From contig NZ_PCOZ01000003.1 of the NCBI RefSeq assembly GCF_002979555.1, positions 310,001-374,000 on the forward strand: a DNA stretch of 64,000 nt. The letters are read 5' to 3'. Positions 1 to 9,763 of this stretch are shown piece after piece. The number at the start of each line of letters is the position of its first letter. The stretch's first letter is position 1. Source of the DNA: Pseudomonas sp. MYb60. Lineage in GTDB: Bacteria > Pseudomonadota > Gammaproteobacteria > Pseudomonadales > Pseudomonadaceae. Both the position numbers and the translations under genes were made by a program. Under the pieces are notes generated by a model. It had not been told where the DNA came from, made no database searches, and saw only the letters and a list, made by a program, of their open reading frames with translations.

Positions 1-24
1 TCCCCTGTTGGAGAGCAACCTTGA
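1..24 (+). CDS. 3' end of an upstream gene, probably treZ (partial)
   Basis: The first 24 bases read as an open frame ending SPVGEQP and a TGA whose first two bases lie inside the TTG start of malQ, a TTGA overlap. In Pseudomonas, malto-oligosyltrehalose trehalohydrolase (TreZ) commonly sits just upstream of malQ and treY, so this is inferred to be its C-terminus. Seven residues cannot prove identity. Confidence 0.35.
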   Translation, partial: SPVGEQP

Positions 25-2105
25 GTGAAGCGAACCTGGAAATCCTCGCCAGCCGCGCGGGCCTGGCCGTTGACTGGATCGACGCCAACGGCCGCCCGCA
101 ACGTGTAGCCCCCGACGCCCTGCGCGCCGTGCTCAAGGGCCTGGGCCACCCGGCCGACACTGATGAACAGATCAACATCAGCCTGCAGGAACTGGAACAG
201 GCCCAACAAGACAAGCACCTGCCACAGCTGATGACCATCGACAGTGGCGACGGCCTGGACCTGGCCCGCTACTTCGAAGCCGACACCCTGTGCCGGGTCA
301 GCCTTGAAGACGGCGAAACCCTGGAACTGCGCCTCGACGGCGATGCCGTGCTGCCCGGAGTGATTGCCCTGGGTTATCACCAGGTGCACATCGGCGACCA
401 GACGTTCACCCTCGCCGTCGCCCCCACCCATTGCTACAGCGTCGCCGAAGCGGTCGGCAGCCAGCCCGCCCGCGCCTGGGGCCTCAGTGCCCAGCTCTAT
501 GCCCTGCGCCGCCTCGGCGATGGCGGCTTCGGCGATACCTTGGCACTGGAACACCTGGCGCGCTCGGCCGCCGAACGCGGTGCCGATGCGCTGGCGATCA
601 GCCCGATGCATGCGATGTTCAGTGCCGACACCGGTCGCTACAGCCCGTATTCGCCGTCCAGCCGGCTCTTTCTCAATAGCCTGTATGCCTCGCCGAGCTG
701 CATCCTTGGCGAGCGCGAAGTGCGCAACGCCATCGAGGACCTGGGGCTCCAGGACGAGCTTCGCGATCTGGAACAAGTGGGCCTGATCGACTGGCCCGCT
801 GCCGCCAAGGCCAAGCAACGCCTGCTTCGCGCGCTTTACGAAGACTTTCGCCGAGGCCAGCACCCGCAATACGCCGACTTCCTGAGCTTCCGCCAGGCCG
901 GCGGTGAGGCCCTGGAAAACCACTGTCGCTTCGAAGCGGTGCAGGCCGAACGCGCCTTGGCCGGTGAAGACCTCGACTGGCGCCACTGGCCGCAAGAATG
1001 GCGTAGCCCGCAAAGCCCGGCACTGGTGCACTTTGCCGAAACCCACGCTGACGAGATCGGCTACTACGCCTTCGGCCAGTGGCTGATTGCTCGCTGCCTC
1101 GAACGTGCGCAACAAGCCGCGCGTGGCAGTGGCATGGGCGTCGGCTTGATCGCCGACCTGGCGGTGGGCGCCGACGGCGGTGGCAGCCAGGCCTGGAGCC
1201 GTCAGGATGAGCTGCTCGCCGACCTTACCGTGGGCGCGCCGCCGGATATTCTCAACCGTGCCGGCCAGGGTTGGGGGATTTCCGCGTTCTCGCCGGAAGG
1301 CCTCAAGCGCAATGGCTTTCGCGCCTTTATTGAAATGCTGCGGGCCAATTTTGCCCACGCCGGCGGCCTGCGTATCGACCACGTCATGGGCCTGCAACGC
1401 CTATGGGTAATCCCCATGGACGCCTCGCCCAAACAAGGCGCCTACCTGTATTACCCAGTGGATGACCTGCTGCGCTTGCTCGCGCTCGAATCCCACCGCC
1501 ACCAGGCCATCGTGCTTGGCGAAGACCTCGGTACCGTGCCTGACGGCCTGCGCGAAAAACTCAGCGGCCGCTCGATCCTGGGCATGCGCGTGTTGCTGTT
1601 CGAGCAAGGTCACGACGGTCACTTCAAACCGATCCTCGACTGGCCGGACAACGCCCTCGCCACCACCAGCACCCACGACTTGCCGACGCTCAACGGTTGG
1701 TGGCACAGCCGCGATATCGACTGGAATATCCAGCTGGGCCTGATCGATGCACCCACCGTGGAGCAATGGAGCGAACACCGCCTGCGCGAACGCCAGGCAC
1801 TGCGCCAGGCGTTGAGCCAGGACCCACAGAACTTTGTCGACGAAATCCGCAACGAGACCGACCATATGATCGACGCCAGTGTGCGTTACCTGGGCCACAC
1901 CCGTGCACCGCTGGTGTTGTTGCCGCTGGAAGACGCCCTCGGCGTCGAGGAGCAGGCCAACCTGCCCGGTACCATCGACACCCACCCCAACTGGCGCCGT
2001 CGTTTGACGGGGGAAGCCTCTGCGCTGCTCGACAACGACAACGCTGCCCGCCGCCTTGAACTCCTGGCGGTGGCGCGCAATCAGGCCTTTGAGCGTGACC
2101 GATGA
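21..2105 (+). CDS. malQ: 4-alpha-glucanotransferase (amylomaltase, GH77)
   Basis: Transfers alpha-1,4-glucan segments between malto-oligosaccharides in the cytoplasm. The 694 residues match the usual bacterial length. Family GH77 landmarks are visible: the nucleophile Asp in RIDHVMGL (D453), the acid/base Glu in GEDLGTVP (E501) and the third acidic residue in STHDLP (D553). The start is a TTG about 6 bases after GGAGAG and overlaps the stop of the preceding frame. Its own TGA overlaps the ATG of treY (ATGA, 2102-2105), so the two are translationally coupled. With treY it links glycogen breakdown products to trehalose synthesis. Function is confident; the TTG start is less so. Confidence 0.95.
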   Translation: MSEANLEILASRAGLAVDWIDANGRPQRVAPDALRAVLKGLGHPADTDEQINISLQELEQAQQDKHLPQLMTIDSGDGLDLARYFEADTLCRVSLEDGETLELRLDGDAVLPGVIALGYHQVHIGDQTFTLAVAPTHCYSVAEAVGSQPARAWGLSAQLYALRRLGDGGFGDTLALEHLARSAAERGADALAISPMHAMFSADTGRYSPYSPSSRLFLNSLYASPSCILGEREVRNAIEDLGLQDELRDLEQVGLIDWPAAAKAKQRLLRALYEDFRRGQHPQYADFLSFRQAGGEALENHCRFEAVQAERALAGEDLDWRHWPQEWRSPQSPALVHFAETHADEIGYYAFGQWLIARCLERAQQAARGSGMGVGLIADLAVGADGGGSQAWSRQDELLADLTVGAPPDILNRAGQGWGISAFSPEGLKRNGFRAFIEMLRANFAHAGGLRIDHVMGLQRLWVIPMDASPKQGAYLYYPVDDLLRLLALESHRHQAIVLGEDLGTVPDGLREKLSGRSILGMRVLLFEQGHDGHFKPILDWPDNALATTSTHDLPTLNGWWHSRDIDWNIQLGLIDAPTVEQWSEHRLRERQALRQALSQDPQNFVDEIRNETDHMIDASVRYLGHTRAPLVLLPLEDALGVEEQANLPGTIDTHPNWRRRLTGEASALLDNDNAARRLELLAVARNQAFERDR

Positions 2106-4840
2106 TCGCCCTGCCGCTGCGCGCCACCCAACGCCTGCAATTTCACAAGGGCTTCACCCTGGATGACGCGGTGCCGCTGGTGCCGTATTTTGCCAGGCTG
2201 GGAATCAGTCATCTGTACGCCTCGCCATTGCTCAGCGCCCGCGCGGGTTCCATGCACGGTTACGACGTGGTCGACCCGACTCGCGTCAACCCCGAGCTAG
2301 GCGGTGAAGCCGCACTGCAGCGGCTGGTCGCGGCGCTGCGTGAGCACGACATGGGGCTGATCCTCGACATCGTCTCCAACCACATGGCCGTGGGCGGCGC
2401 CGATAACCCTTGGTGGCTGGACTTGCTGGAATGGGGCCGCTTGAGTCCCTACAGCGAATTTTTCGATATCCAGTGGCACTCCCCAGACCCGCTGCTCAAA
2501 GGCCAACTGCTGATGCCGTTCCTGGGCAGCGACTACGGCGAAGCCTTGCAGAGCGGCACGCTGACCCTGCAATTCGATGCCGAACACGGCGCGTTCTACG
2601 TCGAGCATTACGAACATCGCTTTCCCATCTGCCCACGGGACTACGCCCTGATCCTGGGCCACGATGCGCAGCTCGAACCGTTGTCCGAGCGCTTCAACGC
2701 CCTCGCCCATCAAGACGACGCCTATCACGAGGCTGCCTGGCTCAAACAGGCCCTGGCGGAACGCGCCACCGAACCGACGGTTCGGCGCGCCATCGAGGAG
2801 CAACTGGCCGCATTCGATTTCGACCGCCTGCACCACCTGTTGGAGCAGCAGACCTATCGCCTCGCCAGTTGGCGCACCGCGGCAGACGATATCAATTGGC
2901 GGCGCTTCTTCGACGTCAATGAGCTCGGCGGCCTGCGGGTCGAACGCAGCGCAGTGTTCGAAGCCACCCACGGCAAGATCTTCGACCTGATCAGTCAGGG
3001 CCTGGTGGATGGCCTGCGCATCGACCATATCGACGGCCTGGCCGACCCGCGCGGGTATTGCCGCAAACTGCGGCGCCGCGTGGACGCGCTTGCGCCTGGT
3101 CGGCATTTGCCGATCTTTGTCGAAAAGATCCTCGGAGAAGGTGAAACCCTGCGCGAAGACTGGCAGGTAGACGGCACCACCGGCTATGAATTCATGAACC
3201 AGCTGTCGTTGCTGCAACATCACCCGGACGGTTTTGAACCGCTGGCTTCCCTGTGGGCACGCCACAGCGAGCGCCCGTCAGCCTTTATCGAAGAAGCCCG
3301 GTTGGCGCGCCAGCAGATTCTGAACGGTTCCCTCGGCGGCGATTTTGAAAGTGTCGCCCAGGCCCTGCTGCAGGTGGCGCGCGACGATGTGATGACCCGC
3401 GACCTGACCTTGGGCGCGATCCGCCGCGCGTTGCAGGAGCTGATCGTGCATTTCCCGGTGTACCGCACCTACATCAGCGCCCGTGGCCGCAGCGCCGCCG
3501 ACGACACCGTGTTCCAGCAGGCCATGGATGGCGCGCGCAGTACCTTGGGCGAAGGCGACTGGCCGGTGCTGGAGCACCTGGAAAAATGGCTAGGCGGCCA
3601 GCCCTGGCGCAATCGGCCGGTGGGCCGCGAGCGCAAGATCCTCAAGCACGCCTGCGTGCGCTTCCAGCAACTGACCTCGCCCGCCGCCGCCAAGGCAGTC
3701 GAAGACACGGCGTTCTATCGTTCGGCGGTGCTGCTGTCGCGCAACGATGTCGGCTTCAGTACCGAGCAATTCAGCGCGCCGCTGGTGGACTTCCACGCCG
3801 TCAATCAGCAGCGCCTGCAGGCTTTCCCGGACAACCTGCTGGCCACTGCCACCCATGACCACAAACGGGGCGAAGACACCCGCGCACGCCTGGCCGTGCT
3901 CAGTGAGTGCGCACCTTGGTACGCCGAGCAGGTGGAGCACTGGCGCACGCTGGCGCAACCGTTGCGCGACGACGACACTGCGCCGTCGGCGGGTGATGAG
4001 CTGATCCTGTATCAGGCGTTGCTGGGCAGCTGGCCGCTGGACGCCAAGCCAGACCTGGAAGCCTACCAACAGCGCGTGTGGCAATGGCAACAAAAAGCGC
4101 TGCGTGAAGCCAAATTGCAGAGCAGTTGGAGTGCACCCAACGAGGCCTATGAACACAGCGTGGAGAAGTTCCTGTCGCGCCTGCTATTGAGTGCTGAAGG
4201 CTTGCCGCTGCGCACGTCCATCGCCGCTGCCGCGCAGGCCATTGCTCCGGCCGGCGCCCTCAATGGGCTGGCGCAATCCTTGCTTCGCATCACCGTGCCG
4301 GGCGTGCCAGACCTGTACCAGGGCGATGAGTTCTGGGACTTCAGCCTGGTGGACCCGGACAACCGGCGCCCGGTGGACTACGCCGCGCGTCAACGCGCAT
4401 TGGCCAACCAGGAGGATATGGGTGAGTTGTTGTTCAACTGGCGAGATGGCCGTATCAAGCAGGCCCTGATTGCCCAGGCGCTCGGGTTGCGCAAGGCCTA
4501 CCCGGCGTTGTTGCGCCAGGGCAGTTATGTGCCCCTTGAAGTGGTCGGCAAGCATGCCGAACGGGTGGTGGCGTTCATGCGTGAACATCAGGGCAAGCGG
4601 CTGATAGTGGTGGTGCCGCGCTGGCCCCACCTGTTGCTGGAAAAGAGTGTAAAACCGCGCATCAGTGCTCAGGTTTGGGGCGATACGCGGGTGAAATTAC
4701 CGTTCGCCGTGCCAACATTAAACTGGAAGGGACTTTTTCAAACAGGCGCAGTCACACCAGACAAGGAGCTGTTGATCAGCGCTGCCCTGGGGGATTTCCC
4801 GGTCAATGTCTTTATCAATCCTGATGATCAAGAAAGCTGA
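2102..4840 (+). CDS. treY: malto-oligosyltrehalose synthase
   Basis: Isomerises the reducing-end alpha-1,4 bond of malto-oligosaccharides to an alpha,alpha-1,1 bond, giving maltooligosyl-trehalose that TreZ cleaves to trehalose, an osmoprotectant. It is a 912-residue GH13 protein. The early motif GISHLYASPLLSARAGSMHG is typical of TreY, and the catalytic Asp (LRIDHIDGL, D308) and Glu (FVEKILGEGE, E341) are present. The C-terminal VPGVPDLYQGDE is also typical. It starts in a 4-base overlap with malQ and is followed 24 bases later by the DUF2934 gene. Confidence 0.95.
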   Translation: MIALPLRATQRLQFHKGFTLDDAVPLVPYFARLGISHLYASPLLSARAGSMHGYDVVDPTRVNPELGGEAALQRLVAALREHDMGLILDIVSNHMAVGGADNPWWLDLLEWGRLSPYSEFFDIQWHSPDPLLKGQLLMPFLGSDYGEALQSGTLTLQFDAEHGAFYVEHYEHRFPICPRDYALILGHDAQLEPLSERFNALAHQDDAYHEAAWLKQALAERATEPTVRRAIEEQLAAFDFDRLHHLLEQQTYRLASWRTAADDINWRRFFDVNELGGLRVERSAVFEATHGKIFDLISQGLVDGLRIDHIDGLADPRGYCRKLRRRVDALAPGRHLPIFVEKILGEGETLREDWQVDGTTGYEFMNQLSLLQHHPDGFEPLASLWARHSERPSAFIEEARLARQQILNGSLGGDFESVAQALLQVARDDVMTRDLTLGAIRRALQELIVHFPVYRTYISARGRSAADDTVFQQAMDGARSTLGEGDWPVLEHLEKWLGGQPWRNRPVGRERKILKHACVRFQQLTSPAAAKAVEDTAFYRSAVLLSRNDVGFSTEQFSAPLVDFHAVNQQRLQAFPDNLLATATHDHKRGEDTRARLAVLSECAPWYAEQVEHWRTLAQPLRDDDTAPSAGDELILYQALLGSWPLDAKPDLEAYQQRVWQWQQKALREAKLQSSWSAPNEAYEHSVEKFLSRLLLSAEGLPLRTSIAAAAQAIAPAGALNGLAQSLLRITVPGVPDLYQGDEFWDFSLVDPDNRRPVDYAARQRALANQEDMGELLFNWRDGRIKQALIAQALGLRKAYPALLRQGSYVPLEVVGKHAERVVAFMREHQGKRLIVVVPRWPHLLLEKSVKPRISAQVWGDTRVKLPFAVPTLNWKGLFQTGAVTPDKELLISAALGDFPVNVFINPDDQES

Positions 4841-4864
4841 AAATTTTCTGTGAGGAGCATTGTG

Positions 4865-5122
4865 ATGAGTACTGAAGACAAACGTATCCGCGAATTGGCG
4901 CATCAGATCTGGGAATCGGAAGGCAAACCCCATGGCCAGGACGCGCGTCACTGGGACATGGCACGCAAATTGGCCGAGGCCGAAGCGCTGACGCCCTCAA
5001 AGGCCAAGCCCAAGCCAGCCGCCAAACCAAAGGCCGCTGCCAAGCCAAAGCCTGCGCCAGCACCCGCGGCCAAGCCACCGGCCGAGAAAAAACCCAAGGC
5101 ACCGCGCAAGCCCGCCAGCTGA
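4865..5122 (+). CDS. DUF2934 protein with Lys/Ala/Pro-rich tail
   Basis: An 85-residue protein. Residues 1-45 form the DUF2934 unit, with the hallmark IRELAHQIWESEGKPHGQD and a second helix HWDMARKLAEAE. The remaining half is AKPK/AAKP-type low complexity, very basic and reminiscent of histone-H1-like tails. The ATG at 4865 was chosen over an upstream GTG at 4850 because GAGGAG (4852-4857) lies seven bases before it. It is probably cotranscribed with treY. Members are often found beside trehalose/glycogen genes, but their function is unknown to me; nucleic-acid binding through the tail is only inference. Confidence 0.85.
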   Translation: MSTEDKRIRELAHQIWESEGKPHGQDARHWDMARKLAEAEALTPSKAKPKPAAKPKAAAKPKPAPAPAAKPPAEKKPKAPRKPAS

Positions 5123-5130
5123 ACCTCGGA

Positions 5131-5165
5131 CCTCTGTGGGCGGGGGGTTGCCCCCCCCACAGAGG
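5131..5165 (+). terminator. G/C hairpin after the DUF2934 gene
   Basis: CCTCTGTGGG followed by a G6 run pairs, around a short TTG loop, with a C run and CCCACAGAGG. The stem is very stable but has no following T-run. It ends the malQ-treY-DUF2934 unit and precedes glgX, so it may be a REP-like element or an mRNA 3' stabiliser rather than a strict terminator. Confidence 0.5.
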
Positions 5166-5252
5166 TATTGCACCCCCAATCACTGTTCTGCCTGACGCCC
5201 AGTCAGCACGGCCGCGTTCGCCTAGAAAAAATACCCTTGCAGGAGCAACACC

Positions 5253-7412
5253 ATGAGCAAACCCCATAAGACCCCTTCTACGCCGGGCAGCGAGCCGTCG
5301 CGGATTCGTGAAGGTTTGCCCTTCCCCCTCGGCGCCACCTGGGATGGTCTGGGCGTCAATTTCGCGCTGTTCTCGGCCAACGCCACCAAAGTCGAGCTGT
5401 GCCTGTTCGACGACACCGGCGAAGTCGAGCTGGAACGCATCGAACTGCCTGAATACACCGACGAAACCTTCCACGGCTACCTGCCTGACGCCCACCCCGG
5501 GCTGATCTATGGCTACCGTGTATACGGCGCCTACGACCCGGCCAACGGCCACCGGTTCAACCACAACAAACTGCTGATCGACCCCTACGCCAAACAGTTG
5601 GTGGGCGAGCTCAAATGGTCCGAAGCGCTGTTCGGCTACACCATCGGCCATCCGGACGACGACCTCAGTTTCGACGAACGCGACAGTGCGCCCTTCGTGC
5701 CCAAGTGCAAGGTGATCGACCCCGCCCACACCTGGGGCAACGACCAGCCGGTGCGCGTGCCGTGGGACCGCACCATCATCTATGAGACCCATTTGCGCGG
5801 CATCAGCATGCGCCACCCTTCGGTGGGTGAATCGGTGCGCGGCACCTGCGCCGGGCTGATGGAAGACGATGTGCTCAAACACATTCGCCAATTGGGTATT
5901 TCCTCGGTTGAGCTGCTGCCGGTACACGCCTTCGTCAACGACCAGCACCTGCTGGAAAAGGGCATGACCAACTACTGGGGCTACAACAGCATTGCGTTTT
6001 TTGCCCCCGATCCACGTTACCTGGCCAGCGGCAAGATCGCCGAGTTCAAGGAGATGGTTGCGCACCTGCACGAGCAGAAGCTCGAAGTGATCCTCGACGT
6101 GGTCTACAACCATACCGCCGAGGGCAACGAGCGCGGTCCGACCCTGTCGATGCGCGGCATCGACAATGCCTCGTACTACCGCCTGATGCCGGATGACAAG
6201 CGCTTCTACATCAACGATTCCGGCACCGGCAACACCCTCGACCTCAGCCACCCCTGCGTGCTGCAGATGGTCACCGACTCGCTGCGCTACTGGGCCAACG
6301 AGATGCACGTCGACGGCTTCCGCTTCGACCTTGCCACCATCCTCGGGCGTTATCGCGACGGCTTCGACGAGCGTCACAGCTTCCTCGTCGCGTGTCGCCA
6401 GGACCCGGTATTGCGCCAGCTCAAACTTATTGCCGAGCCTTGGGATTGCGGCCCTGGCGGTTACCAGGTAGGCAACTTCCCGCCAGGCTGGGTGGAATGG
6501 AACGATCGCTTCCGCGACACCGTGCGCGCGTTCTGGAAAGGCGACGACGGCCAGTTGGCCGACTTCGCCGCGCGCATGACGGCGTCGGGAGAAATGTTCA
6601 ACCACCGTGGTCGCCGGCCTTACAGCTCGGTGAACTTCATCACCGCCCACGATGGCTTTACCCTGCACGACCTGGTGTCCTACAACGACAAGCACAACGA
6701 AGCCAACGATGAAAACAACCAGGACGGCAGCAACAACAACCTGTCCTGGAACCACGGCGTCGAAGGGCCTACCGACGACCCGGAAATCAACGCGCTGCGC
6801 TTGCGCCAGATGCGCAACTTCTTCGCCACCCTGCTGTTGGCCCAGGGCACGCCGATGATCGTTGCGGGGGATGAGTTCGCCCGCACCCAACACGGCAACA
6901 ACAACGCCTACTGCCAGGACAGTGAAATTGGCTGGGTCAACTGGGACCTGGATGACGACGGCAAGGCGCTGCTCAAGTTCGTCAAGCGCCTGATCAAGTT
7001 GCGCCTGACTTACCCGATCCTGCGTCGCGGCCGTTTCCTAGTCGGCGATTACAACGAAGACATCGGCGTCAAGGATGTCACCTGGCTGGCGCCGGATGGC
7101 AATGAAATGAGCATCGAGCAGTGGGAAGACAGTCACGGTCGCTGCCTCGGCATGCTGATGGATGGTCGCGCCCAGGAGACCGGGATACGCCGGCCGGGTG
7201 CTGACGCCACGTTGCTGCTGGTGGTCAACGCCCACCATGACCTGGTCAACTTCCGTTTGCCGGAGGTGCCGGAAGGTCAGTCGTGGACCTGCATGCTGGA
7301 CACCAATGACCCGGCCATTCGCGGTCAGGAACGTTTCGAGTTCGATCACGAATACGCGGTGACCGGGCGTTCTTTGCTGTTGTTCGAGCTTCAGCGCGAC
7401 GACGAGGTGTGA
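5253..7412 (+). CDS. glgX: glycogen debranching enzyme GlgX
   Basis: Hydrolyses alpha-1,6 branch points of glycogen limit dextrins, feeding linear oligosaccharides to MalQ and TreY. Length is 719 residues. There is an N-terminal CBM48-like beta-sandwich (about residues 15-120), then a GH13 barrel with nucleophile D359 (GFRFDLATIL), acid/base E395 (IAEPWDCG) and D467 (TAHDGF). A GCAGGAG Shine-Dalgarno lies about 10 bases before the ATG. The next cassette begins 1 base after its stop, so the unrelated-looking genes downstream are probably in the same transcript. Confidence 0.96.
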   Translation: MSKPHKTPSTPGSEPSRIREGLPFPLGATWDGLGVNFALFSANATKVELCLFDDTGEVELERIELPEYTDETFHGYLPDAHPGLIYGYRVYGAYDPANGHRFNHNKLLIDPYAKQLVGELKWSEALFGYTIGHPDDDLSFDERDSAPFVPKCKVIDPAHTWGNDQPVRVPWDRTIIYETHLRGISMRHPSVGESVRGTCAGLMEDDVLKHIRQLGISSVELLPVHAFVNDQHLLEKGMTNYWGYNSIAFFAPDPRYLASGKIAEFKEMVAHLHEQKLEVILDVVYNHTAEGNERGPTLSMRGIDNASYYRLMPDDKRFYINDSGTGNTLDLSHPCVLQMVTDSLRYWANEMHVDGFRFDLATILGRYRDGFDERHSFLVACRQDPVLRQLKLIAEPWDCGPGGYQVGNFPPGWVEWNDRFRDTVRAFWKGDDGQLADFAARMTASGEMFNHRGRRPYSSVNFITAHDGFTLHDLVSYNDKHNEANDENNQDGSNNNLSWNHGVEGPTDDPEINALRLRQMRNFFATLLLAQGTPMIVAGDEFARTQHGNNNAYCQDSEIGWVNWDLDDDGKALLKFVKRLIKLRLTYPILRRGRFLVGDYNEDIGVKDVTWLAPDGNEMSIEQWEDSHGRCLGMLMDGRAQETGIRRPGADATLLLVVNAHHDLVNFRLPEVPEGQSWTCMLDTNDPAIRGQERFEFDHEYAVTGRSLLLFELQRDDEV

Positions 7413-7413
7413 C

Positions 7414-8412
7414 ATGGCACTGCATGGATTCCTTCAAGGCTACCGGGGGTATGCGGACACGCACGCCCTCGGCGAAGCCCTGAAGGCGCTTCAGGAAGAA
7501 GGCCTGGACCAACTGCCGCTGCCCGGCGGCGGCCAGACACTCGAACGCTTCAGCCGCCTGGCCCAGGTGGCCGGGCATGACCTGCGTCTGTGCAAATTGT
7601 TCGAAGGGCATACCGATGCCCTTGCCATCATCGCGGAACTGCGCAGCCCGCTACCGCCTCTGGGCAGTACCTGGGGCATGTGGGCGGCGGAGCCGCCGTC
7701 GGCAAAGGTGCGCGTGCGCCGTGAGGGCCAGCGCCTGGTCGTCGAGGGCCGCAAGGCCTGGTGTTCGGGGGCGGCCGTGGTCAGTCACGGGCTCTTGACG
7801 GCCTGGGACGAGCTGGACCGCCAGCAACTCGTGGCGGTCCAGATGGATCAGCCGAGGGTTTGCGTGACGACCGAGGGCTGGAATGCGGTGGGCATGGCGG
7901 CCACCGGCAGTGTTGAGGTGGTATTCGACAATGTCGCCGGGGTGGCCGTGGGCGGTCCCGGCGATTACCTCACTCGGCCGGGGTTCTGGCACGGCGGCAT
8001 CGGCATTGCCGCCTGCTGGTACGGTGGGGCGCAACGCCTGGCGGAGTTCCTGCGCGAGCAATGCCGTCAGCGGCCCGAGCCGCACGCCCTCGCCCACTTG
8101 GGCGCCGTCGACAGTGCCCTGAACAGTGCCGCCTGCGTGCTGCGTGCCAGTGCCGAACAGGTGGACCGCGCACCGCGTGCCGATGCCCGGCAATGGGCCC
8201 AGCAAGCGCGCGCCGCCATTGAAGACACTGTCGAGCAAGTGATCCATCACGTCGGCCGTGCCGTGGGCGCAGGCCCGTACTGCAAGGACGCGCATTTCGC
8301 CCAATTAATGGCCGACCTGCCGGTGTATCTGCGCCAGAGCCATGCCGAACGCGATTTGGCGGCACTCGGTGAAGGCGTCACAGAAGACTCCACAGGGAGG
8401 TGGCAGCTATGA
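7414..8412 (+). CDS. acyl-CoA dehydrogenase-like protein
   Basis: A 332-residue protein, shorter than the usual ~380. The middle has features of the acyl-CoA dehydrogenase beta domain: GRKAWCSGA and, about 60 residues on, a GMAATGSVEVVFDNV segment. A helical C-terminal part includes RQSHAERD. I cannot locate a convincing catalytic Glu, so its substrate and even its activity are uncertain; it could be an FMN/FAD monooxygenase-like member of the fold. It starts 1 base after glgX. Its TGA overlaps the next ATG (8409-8412), so it is the first gene of a coupled four-gene cassette. Confidence 0.75.
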   Translation: MALHGFLQGYRGYADTHALGEALKALQEEGLDQLPLPGGGQTLERFSRLAQVAGHDLRLCKLFEGHTDALAIIAELRSPLPPLGSTWGMWAAEPPSAKVRVRREGQRLVVEGRKAWCSGAAVVSHGLLTAWDELDRQQLVAVQMDQPRVCVTTEGWNAVGMAATGSVEVVFDNVAGVAVGGPGDYLTRPGFWHGGIGIAACWYGGAQRLAEFLREQCRQRPEPHALAHLGAVDSALNSAACVLRASAEQVDRAPRADARQWAQQARAAIEDTVEQVIHHVGRAVGAGPYCKDAHFAQLMADLPVYLRQSHAERDLAALGEGVTEDSTGRWQL

Positions 8413-9167
8413 GACCCAACCCCATCGTTGGCCAAGGCACGCCGCTGCATCGTTGGCAAAGTTCGGCGCACATCGCGCAGTTGCCGCACGTCAGCATTGA
8501 GGCGCTGGTACCCGAAGGCCATCGCGCGGTGGTCATTGCTCCGCACCCCGACGATGAAGTGCTGGGATGTGGCGGGTTGTTGCAAGGGTTGGCATCGCTG
8601 GGGCGGCCGATCCAGCTCATCTCCGTGACCGACGGCAGCGCCAGTCATCCGGGCTCCCGCCGTTGGCCGGTGGAGCGCCTGAGCGTGGTGCGCCCCCAGG
8701 AATCGGCGCAGGCCCTTCACCGGTTGGGCTTGCCGTTGCACAGCCTCAAATGGTTGCGCGCAGGCTTTGCCGACAGTCAGGTGGCTGCCCGTGAGACCGA
8801 GCTGATGCAGTTCATCCAGCGCCACCTCAAACCGACAGACGTGGTATTCACCACCTGGCGTGAAGATGGCCACTGCGATCACGAAGCTGTAGGCCGTGCC
8901 AGTGCCGGTGCCGCCTCGGCCGTCGGTGCAACCTTGTATGAACTGCCCGTGTGGACCTGGCACTGGGCGACCCCCGAGGACAGCCAGGTGCCCTGGCACC
9001 GCGCGCGCAAGATCCCGCTGAGTTGCGAAGCGGTGGCGCGCAAACGCCATGCCATCCACGCCTTTGCCAGCCAGTTGGAAGGCGACCCGCTGATCGGACT
9101 GCCGCCGGTATTGGCGCCCTACGTGGTCGAGCGCCTGCTACAGCCCTTTGAGGTGGTATTTGTATGA
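8409..9167 (+). CDS. PIG-L/LmbE family deacetylase (intact active site)
   Basis: Family members are zinc-dependent N-deacetylases acting on GlcNAc-containing glycoconjugates (PIG-L, MshB). The 252-residue protein has the full signature: PHPDDEV with H46, D48 and D49, and DGHCDHEAVGR with H155, D157 and H158. By analogy with MshB, H46, D49 and H158 bind zinc, D48 is the general base and H155 is also in the active site. The ATG at 8409 (AGGGAGG just upstream) was chosen over a GTG at 8400; it overlaps the preceding stop as ATGA. The stop overlaps the methyltransferase start. Substrate unknown. Confidence 0.88.
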   Translation: MRPNPIVGQGTPLHRWQSSAHIAQLPHVSIEALVPEGHRAVVIAPHPDDEVLGCGGLLQGLASLGRPIQLISVTDGSASHPGSRRWPVERLSVVRPQESAQALHRLGLPLHSLKWLRAGFADSQVAARETELMQFIQRHLKPTDVVFTTWREDGHCDHEAVGRASAGAASAVGATLYELPVWTWHWATPEDSQVPWHRARKIPLSCEAVARKRHAIHAFASQLEGDPLIGLPPVLAPYVVERLLQPFEVVFV

Positions 9168-9763
9168 GCGTAACCACGCCGTATTTCGATCAACTGTTTG
9201 CCGATAACGATGATCCCTGGGCCTTCCGCCAGCGCTGGTACGAGCGGCGCAAGCGCGCACTGACCCTGGCGCTGCTGACGCGCCCGCGGTATGGCTCGAT
9301 CTTCGAGCCTGGCTGTGCCAATGGCGAATTGAGCTTCGAGTTGGCCCCGCGATGTGACCGCCTGCTCAGTTGCGACACTGCTGAAGCAGCCGTGGGCCTG
9401 GCACGCAACCGCTTACTGGGTTTCCCGCACGCTCACGTTCAGCAGAGCCGCCTGCCCGGTCAATGGCCGGCAGGGCGTTTCGACCTGATCGTATTGAGTG
9501 AACTGGGTTACTACCTGGATGCGGATGATTTGGGCCGTCTGATCAAGCTCGCCCTCGCCTCACTGACCCCGGACGGCCAGTTGCTCGCCTGTCATTGGCG
9601 CCCGCCCATCGAAGGTTGCCCGCAAACCGCCGAACAGGTGCATGGCCTACTCCACGAGCGGCTGGACATGCCGGTGGTCGCCAGCCACCACGAACCTGAC
9701 TTTCTGCTCGACCTGTGGGGCCGCGACGCGACTTCGGTAGCCAGCCTGGAGGGCTTGCGATGA
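9164..9763 (+). CDS. SAM-dependent methyltransferase, NodS-like
   Basis: A 199-residue class I methyltransferase. The opening YFDQLFADNDDPWAFRQRWY is characteristic of the NodS-type family, which N-methylates glucosamine residues of Nod factors in rhizobia. The SAM-binding motif I is FEPGCANGELS (about residues 47-57), with an acidic residue after strand 2 (SCDTAEAA) and motif IV FDLIVLSELGYYL. It overlaps both neighbours by ATGA (9164-9167 and 9760-9763). Placement between a deacetylase and a glycosyltransferase suggests it modifies a sugar amine; that is inference. Confidence 0.87.
   Translation: MSVTTPYFDQLFADNDDPWAFRQRWYERRKRALTLALLTRPRYGSIFEPGCANGELSFELAPRCDRLLSCDTAEAAVGLARNRLLGFPHAHVQQSRLPGQWPAGRFDLIVLSELGYYLDADDLGRLIKLALASLTPDGQLLACHWRPPIEGCPQTAEQVHGLLHERLDMPVVASHHEPDFLLDLWGRDATSVASLEGLR

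Noticed and set aside
4815..6893. Very long minus-strand open frame opposite treY/glgX
   Set aside because: It lies opposite strongly supported glgX coding sequence. High-GC third positions commonly open such antisense frames, and its translation has no recognisable domain.
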